Below are positions 56,301-60,548 of a stretch of DNA of 60,548 nt, piece after piece. Origin of the DNA: Pseudomonadota bacterium (GTDB lineage: Bacteria; Pseudomonadota; Gammaproteobacteria; Burkholderiales; Gallionellaceae); assembly GCA_021822115.1 (NCBI GenBank), contig JAJZSA010000007.1:1-60548 (forward strand), in the 5' to 3' direction. The position numbers and the translations under genes were made by a program. The notes beneath the pieces are model-generated. The model ran no database searches. It saw nothing but the letters and a program-made list of their open reading frames with translations, and was not told where the DNA came from. Positions within the stretch are counted from its first letter, which is position 1. Each line of letters starts with the position of its first letter.

Positions 56301-56970
56301 GGAACATCCGCAGCGCGGCATGATCCCCCCGGCGCGTTTCATCCCGGTGGCGGAGGAGAGCATGCTCATCCTCGAACTGGGCGAATGGGTGCTCAACCAG
56401 GCCTGTGCCCAGCTGGCGCGCTGGACGGCCGATCCCGTGCTGGGGCACATGACGCTGTCCATCAATGTCAGCGCGCACCAGTTTGCCCTGCATGATTTCG
56501 TGTCCCATCTGCGCGACGTGTTGCAGCGCCATGGCGTGGCGCCGCAGCGTCTCAAGCTGGAGCTGACCGAAGGGGTGGTGCTGAACGACATCAGTGACGT
56601 GGTGGAGAAGATGAAGGCGCTGAAGCAAGTGGGCGTGCAGTTGTCGCTGGACGATTTCGGCACCGGCTATTCTTCGCTGGCCTATCTCAAGCGTTTGCCG
56701 CTGGACCAGCTGAAGATCGACCAGAGCTTCGTGCGCGACATCACCCACGACCCCAGCGATGCCGGCATGGTGCAGAGCATCATCGACATGGCCAAGAACT
56801 TCCAGCACGACGTGATCGCCGAAGGCGTGGAGAACGAGGCGCAACTGGCCTTCCTCCAGCACCATGCCTGCATGACCTATCAGGGCTATCTGTTCAGCAA
56901 GCCGTTGCCGTTGCAGGAGCTGGAAGCGCTGGTCAGGGACTGGGATGGCCTGGCCGATCCACAGAGGTGA
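53374..56970 (+). CDS. Cache/HAMP/PAS/GGDEF/EAL bifunctional c-di-GMP protein
   Basis: 1198 residues. Membrane helices near 12-28 and 330-350 frame a large periplasmic dCache-like sensor; HAMP follows (350-405), then three PAS domains (about 415-525, 530-635, 640-755). The GGDEF domain has an intact motif RLGGDEF (837-843) and the EAL domain has EAL at 971-973 and DDFGTGYSS, so both activities look possible. It begins 4 bases after the glycosylase gene but likely has its own expression signals. Confidence 0.9.
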   Translation: MRLADLSLSSRITALGVLLVSLGGLLWGYNENNRLAAESLLMQEQMLESGLHAESERLRQQVEILRQDVSFLAETPPIGGIMRAASHGGVDPRDGESQALWKRRLSEIFQAYLRAHPEYSQACLIAVADGGRELVRVERELQQVHVTAADALQRKGERDYFQAALTLPPGAIHLSEFNLNREHGLIKTPHHPMLRAAKPVFDEQGRRFGMLVLSLDARHLLAPAAQLPVAGSELYIADQYGHYLWHPDAARAFTFEMGSADDIRRDFPVLHPLFAEAAQHELTLRQGALAGGGYLAAVKVAFDPAAPQRFLVLAVQVPASVLAAQTPGISSGSLLKALLWMVLAAGLFHAAIRYMLRPLRYITHAAGEIALRQRTLSLKRKGSGEIGRLVEALNSMLQTLSGKERIEAELKRSQALRENSMEGVHVMDVDGNVLEVNEAFCRMLGYTRDEALRLNVRQWDDAIPAAELPQRLRGMVGHSATFETVHRRKDGSLLDVEVCASGVQVDGKSYIYAASRDITLRKHAELVLQRHHLVIETALDGFLEEVNEAYARLSGYSRQELIGMHISQLEASERPEDVKAHIERIIAQGQDRFETRHRRKDGRLIDLEVSVTFRDAHFFVFCRNITRRKESEAALRIAAATFETQEAILITDAEANIVRVNSAFTAITGYTLDDVCGKNPRILSSGRHDHEFYEEMWRQIKEQGSWSGDIWDRRKNGEVYPKRMNITAVKDEQGRITQYVAIFNDITERKRNEEEIRELAFFDALTHLPNRRLFLDRLRSALATSTRHGEFGALLFIDLDRFKVLNDTLGHDYGDLLLVEVAARIKHCVRETDTVARLGGDEFVVILEGIGPDREAASTHAGTVAEKIRESLAHAYQLKEHEHFTSPSIGVELFHDGGMSADELIKHADVAMYQAKSAGRNTVRFYDPDLQHDLESRAEMENDLRRAIENQELKLYYQVQVDNERRLVGMEALLRWEHPQRGMIPPARFIPVAEESMLILELGEWVLNQACAQLARWTADPVLGHMTLSINVSAHQFALHDFVSHLRDVLQRHGVAPQRLKLELTEGVVLNDISDVVEKMKALKQVGVQLSLDDFGTGYSSLAYLKRLPLDQLKIDQSFVRDITHDPSDAGMVQSIIDMAKNFQHDVIAEGVENEAQLAFLQHHACMTYQGYLFSKPLPLQELEALVRDWDGLADPQR

Positions 56971-57081
56971 ACGTAACGTGTCTCATGTCTGTACGCGGTC
57001 GTGACCGGTCAGGGAGTCGATCATTTTTCCCTCGATCAGTGGGCAGCCTATAATGGTCCAACTCCACGCAATTCCGCTGAC

Positions 57082-58056
57082 ATGAAGAACCTCAACATAG
57101 CAGGCAACAAGGTGCTGGTGGTCGAAGACAGTCTGGTCACCATCCGGGTGCTGTCCAACTATCTGGCGAACATGGGCATCCACGACCCGCTGCTGGTCGA
57201 CAGCGGCAAGGCGGCATTGAAGGTGTTCGAGGAACAGCGACCGGATGTGGTGATCCTCGATGCGCGGCTGCCGGACATCGATGGTTTCGATGTCGCGCGC
57301 GCCATGCGCAAACTGGAAGCAGAGGGCGAATGGGCGGCCATCATCTTCCTCACCGCGATGAACACCGACGAGGACCTGGCGCGCGGCATCGCCGCCGGCG
57401 GCGACGATTACTTGGTCAAGCCGGTGAGCGAACTGGTGTTCCATGCCAAGGTGCGCGCCATGCTGCGCCTGATCGAGATGCAGCGCCGCCTGCGCGAGGT
57501 CACCCAGCAGCTGGATGCCGCCAATGCCGAACTGCTGCGTCTGTCCACCACCGATGCGCTGACCGGCATCGCCAACCGGCGTTCGCTGGACGAGTTCATG
57601 GCGCGCGAATGGCGGCGCTGCCAGCGCATGAAGAAGCCGCTGTCGCTGATCCTGCTCGACATCGACTATTTCAAACTGTTCAACGACAAATACGGCCATC
57701 CGGCAGGCGATGACTGCCTGCGCAAAGTGGCGCAGCAGATCGCGCGTGCCGCGCCGCGCGGCAGCGACCTGGCGGCACGTTTCGGCGGCGAGGAGTTTGT
57801 GCTGGTGCTGGGCGACACCGACCAGGACGGCGCGATGTGGATCGCCGAGCGCGTGCGCCAGATGGTGGCCGAATTGCAGATCGCGCACTATGCCACCGAC
57901 AACAAGCTGGTCTCGGTCAGTTGCGGCGTGGTGTCGGTGATGCCGGATGCTACCACCGCACTGGAGGTGCTGTTCCAGTCGGCGGATGCGGCTTTGTATC
58001 AGGCCAAACGTGGCGGCCGTAACCGGGTGGTGGCCGGGCAGTACGGCAAAATCTAG
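57082..58056 (+). CDS. Response regulator diguanylate cyclase (REC-GGDEF)
   Basis: 324 residues: receiver domain with D60 (VVILDARLPD) and K (LVKPVSE), then GGDEF domain with active-site GGEEF at 235-239. This is the WspR/PleD-like layout of a phosphorylation-activated c-di-GMP synthase. No kinase is adjacent, so the cognate sensor is elsewhere or the CBS kinase above. Start ATG 57082 (MKNLNIAGNKVLVVED). Its TAG stop is the first three bases of the following repeat element. Confidence 0.92.
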   Translation: MKNLNIAGNKVLVVEDSLVTIRVLSNYLANMGIHDPLLVDSGKAALKVFEEQRPDVVILDARLPDIDGFDVARAMRKLEAEGEWAAIIFLTAMNTDEDLARGIAAGGDDYLVKPVSELVFHAKVRAMLRLIEMQRRLREVTQQLDAANAELLRLSTTDALTGIANRRSLDEFMAREWRRCQRMKKPLSLILLDIDYFKLFNDKYGHPAGDDCLRKVAQQIARAAPRGSDLAARFGGEEFVLVLGDTDQDGAMWIAERVRQMVAELQIAHYATDNKLVSVSCGVVSVMPDATTALEVLFQSADAALYQAKRGGRNRVVAGQYGKI

Positions 58057-58200
58057 CAAGCTGTTGAAAAACGTAGCGAGGATGACTAGATGCAAGGCGC
58101 ACGGAGCGCAGGAACCGGAATGTACTCAATGTACATGAGGATTTCGAGCACTGGGCAACGCCGCAGATGCTCACCGCAGTAGTTTTTCAACAGCTTGCTA
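58054..58200. repeat. 147-base MITE-like inverted-repeat element
   Basis: The ends are a perfect 19-base inverted repeat: TAGCAAGCTGTTGAAAAAC at 58054-58072 and its complement at 58182-58200. The interior carries a smaller palindrome (ATGTACTCAATGTACAT, about 58120-58136). It resembles a short element type common between genes in Geobacter- and Gallionella-like genomes. The terminal TAG of each end is the stop codon of the flanking gene on each side. Confidence 0.85.
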
Positions 58201-58638
58201 GCGGGTGTGGTCGGCCCAGTTGTTGGGCGTCTCGTACAGGCGCACGCGCTCCAGTCGCAGATGGTTGCCGTAGGTGTCCTGATACGCGCCGTCCAGCAGT
58301 TCGAACGCCACGCGCGCCAGGTTCTCCGCGGTCGGCACCACCTCCAGTACCACGGTCTTGTGCCCCGGCATGCCTTGCAGGAACTCCAGCACCGTCTTGT
58401 CGTGGCGATAGACGATGAAGGCATGGTCCCACACGTCCACCACGCGCTCCTTGGCGATGCGCTTCACATCCGAGAAATCCATCACCATGCCTTCTTCCGA
58501 AACACCGGCGGTGGTCACCACCTCGCCCGACAGCGTGATCTCGATGGCATAGCGGTGCCCGTGCAGGTGGCGGCACTGGCTGTTGTGGTTGGGGATGCGG
58601 TGACCGGCGTCGAATTCCAGTCTGCGGGTGATCTGCAT
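58198..58638 (-). CDS. queD: 6-carboxy-5,6,7,8-tetrahydropterin synthase QueD
   Basis: 146 residues. Zinc histidines H13, H25 and H27 and the catalytic C22 (QCRHLHGHRY), plus VWDHAFIVY and PTAENLARVAFELL, identify the PTPS/QueD family, step two of the queuosine precursor pathway. Its stop codon lies in the terminal repeat of the MITE-like element. Other que genes are not in the window. Confidence 0.92.
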   Translation of the reverse strand: MQITRRLEFDAGHRIPNHNSQCRHLHGHRYAIEITLSGEVVTTAGVSEEGMVMDFSDVKRIAKERVVDVWDHAFIVYRHDKTVLEFLQGMPGHKTVVLEVVPTAENLARVAFELLDGAYQDTYGNHLRLERVRLYETPNNWADHTR

Positions 58639-58667
58639 GATGCGTGTCTCGTTGGATGAGGCGCGGA

Positions 58668-60548
58668 TTATAGCTTGAATGCCCGCACCGCTCGGCGGAA
58701 GCTGGCGAGTGCGGCGGGAGAGTAGCGGTCCGCATAGCGCAGGGCGATGTACTGCGCGGCGAGGTCGTGCAAGGCGGTCGCCCGCTGCGGCCGCAGGCCG
58801 GCGATGCGCGCCGCGTAGTCCTGCGGCCCTTCATGCGCGGCGCGCGGCAGGCCGCCCTTTGCCAGCTTGCGGCACAGCTTGAGCCAGGCGGCCTGCACCG
58901 GGTCGCGCTGGCGCACGATCAGGCGCCGCAGCAGCAACAGCGTGAACAGGCCGACCAGGATGAACACGCCGGCCAGCATTTTGAGCGCCATCTTCTGCCA
59001 GGTGATGTCTTCCATGCCCAAGCGGGTGAGGAAGGCGAACTGGCGTTCCGTGTCGTAGCCCAACACCCACTGGTTCCAGCGGTTGGCCAGCGCATCCCAG
59101 TTGAAGCGCAATTCGCGCAGCCATTGCGGCGGGTCGCGCAGCATGAAGGGCAGGGCGGCGGTATCGCGCACGGCGGCGGAGAGGCCGCTCTCGATGCGCG
59201 CCGGGGAAGCGGCAGCGGTGGGATCGATGCGCTGCCAGCCGCGCTCGGCCAGCCACACTTCGGCCCAGGCATGCGCATCCGACTGGCGCAGGATGGTGTA
59301 GTCGCCCAGCGCGTTGTATTCGCCGCCCTGATAGCCGGTGACCACGCGCGCCGGCACGCCGGCCGCGCGCATCAGATAGACGAAGGCGCCGGCATAGTGT
59401 TCGCAGAAACCTTGCTTGGTGCGGAACAGGAAATCGTCGATGCCGTGCGCGCCGAGCAGCGGCGGTTCCAGCGTGTATTCGAAACCGTTCTGGTTGAAGT
59501 AGGTGAGTGCGCTGCCCACGATGGCGGCATCGTCATGGGGATGCTGGGTGCGCCATGCGGCGGCCAAGGCCTGTGCTTGCGGGTTGAGGCCGCGCGGCAG
59601 GCGCAGGGCGCGTTGCAGTTGGCGCGGCGATTCGTCCAGCGCGGCACGGTAGCCGAGCACGGATTCGGCCTGGTAGCGCAGGCGTTTGTTCACCGCTTCG
59701 CGGCTGAGTATCTGGAAATCCGGCGTCTGTTGCGAGGCGATGGACAGGCTGGCCGGCATGTCCAGCGCGAACAGCCAGCGTTTGTTGTGCGGCTCCAGCG
59801 TGACGGTGTAGCGCAGCGGCTGCGCGGTGGCGGCCAGCGTCGGCACGCGCGTGGCGGCGGTCTGGCCGCGACGCCAGGTGGTGCCGTCGAAATCCCACAG
59901 CACCGGACCGCGCCAGTACATCCGGTTGCGTGGCGGTGCGGCGCCCTCGAAGCTGACGCGGAACGCCACGCTATCGTTGAGCGACAGCTTGCTCATGCTG
60001 CCCGGTGACATGGTGTCGGACAGGCCGCTGCTGGCATAGGCGTCCTGCGGCAAGCCCCACAGCGGCCCCTGGATGCGCGGGAACAGCACGAACAGCAGCA
60101 GCGACAGCGGGATGGCCTGTAACAGCAGCGTGCCGGCGAAGCGCAGGCGCGGCCTGAGGCCGAGCGTGCCGCTGTACAGATGCACCCAGGTGGCGAGCAC
60201 GACGGTCAGGGTGAACAGCATGAAGGCGGCGGTGGGGATGCTCTGCGAGTAGAAGAAATTGGTGATGATGATGAAGCAGGCCAGGTAGACCATCACGCCG
60301 GCATCGCGCAGCGCTTTCAGTTCCAGCAATTTGAGGGTGGAGAGCAGGATCAGCAGCGTGACGCCGACCTCGCGTCCGAACAGCGAATGGAAGGAGAGTG
60401 CGACGGCCGCCACACTGGTGAGCGCGATGCCCAGCAGCAGCCAGCGCGGCGGCAGGCCCTTGCCGCTGCGCGCCAGCCACACGCGCCACAGCAACAGCAT
60501 GGCGCATTCCGCGCTCACCCACGGCGGCAGGTGTTCGGCATGCGGCAG
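58668..60548 (-). CDS. tgpA: TgpA-type transglutaminase (DUF3488/DUF4129), partial
   Basis: The frame is open to the right edge, so the 5' end is missing; 626 codons are visible. N-terminal membrane helices (LLLGIALTSVAAVALSFHSLFG, then VYLACFIIITNFFYS, ATWVHLYSG) lead into a periplasmic transglutaminase domain with catalytic Cys (GFCEHYAGAF, codon near 59404), His (SDAHAWAEVWL) and Asp (WQRIDPT), then a last helix and a DUF4129 cytoplasmic tail. Function in envelope homeostasis is known for P. aeruginosa TgpA; substrate unknown. Confidence 0.9.
   Translation of the reverse strand: MPHAEHLPPWVSAECAMLLLWRVWLARSGKGLPPRWLLLGIALTSVAAVALSFHSLFGREVGVTLLILLSTLKLLELKALRDAGVMVYLACFIIITNFFYSQSIPTAAFMLFTLTVVLATWVHLYSGTLGLRPRLRFAGTLLLQAIPLSLLLFVLFPRIQGPLWGLPQDAYASSGLSDTMSPGSMSKLSLNDSVAFRVSFEGAAPPRNRMYWRGPVLWDFDGTTWRRGQTAATRVPTLAATAQPLRYTVTLEPHNKRWLFALDMPASLSIASQQTPDFQILSREAVNKRLRYQAESVLGYRAALDESPRQLQRALRLPRGLNPQAQALAAAWRTQHPHDDAAIVGSALTYFNQNGFEYTLEPPLLGAHGIDDFLFRTKQGFCEHYAGAFVYLMRAAGVPARVVTGYQGGEYNALGDYTILRQSDAHAWAEVWLAERGWQRIDPTAAASPARIESGLSAAVRDTAALPFMLRDPPQWLRELRFNWDALANRWNQWVLGYDTERQFAFLTRLGMEDITWQKMALKMLAGVFILVGLFTLLLLRRLIVRQRDPVQAAWLKLCRKLAKGGLPRAAHEGPQDYAARIAGLRPQRATALHDLAAQYIALRYADRYSPAALASFRRAVRAFKL

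Overview
This 60.5 kb window is ordinary, gene-dense chromosome from a GC-rich betaproteobacterium. An iron- or sulfur-oxidising or denitrifying lineage of the Nitrosomonadales/Gallionellaceae kind would fit, but that is inference from gene content; no rRNA or tRNA is present to test it. Evidence for the group includes the suhB/trmJ/isc order, cysE beside iscR, an adenosylcobalamin-type ribonucleotide reductase, a cNOR-type NO reductase and many chromosomal REP-like hairpin repeats.

Layout. (1) 1-7.9 kb: start of suhB (minus), then trmJ-cysE and the complete Fe-S assembly operon iscRSUA-hscBA-fdx-iscX behind a promoter that overlaps a type 1 IscR site, then dsbB. (2) 7.9-9.0 kb: a small mobile-DNA scar with a single integron-type attC site, one reverse-oriented cassette gene, and an orphan ccdA antitoxin whose ccdB partner is lost. 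(3) 9.0-17.8 kb: a nitric-oxide region. DUF2798 and cytochrome b561 genes come first. Then nsrR-HPP-sirB-hemerythrin-baiN is transcribed leftward with almost every start overlapping the previous stop. A divergent rightward set follows: a small membrane protein, norC, norB, a DsrC/TusE-like protein, nnrS and a second hemerythrin. (4) 17.9-27.7 kb: rhlE, an AEC transporter, an ompR/envZ pair, three secreted or outer-membrane proteins, a CBS-domain histidine kinase with a double-receiver regulator, and dbpA. (5) 28.0-31.8 kb: pgaBCD for poly-N-acetylglucosamine, with no pgaA. (6) 31.8-42.6 kb: a YgjP-like metallopeptidase, B12-dependent ribonucleotide reductase, a five-part ligand/PAS/GGDEF/EAL/BLUF photoreceptor, an outer-membrane protein, serB, qorR/qorB and rlmF. 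(7) 42.6-44.2 kb: a small accessory patch of toxin-antitoxin-like genes, a decayed antitoxin and a DUF3800 gene. (8) 44.2-60.5 kb: mfd, a heme-sensor HD-GYP protein, ispDF, tsaB-rimI-uracil-DNA glycosylase, two more c-di-GMP proteins, queD and a truncated tgpA.

Two themes connect the genes. The first is NO defence: an Fe-S repressor (NsrR), NO reductase, NnrS, two hemerythrins and an HPP-family transporter sit back to back, and a DsrC-like protein that keeps only one of the two usual C-terminal cysteines is placed inside the group. The second is c-di-GMP control of surface life: four proteins with synthesis and/or degradation domains, sensing light, small ligands, heme/redox and periplasmic signals, share the window with pgaCD, whose E. 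coli products are activated by c-di-GMP. Short repeats are common between genes; two have apparently inserted in frame inside baiN and nrdJ, and one supplies the stop codons of both its neighbours.
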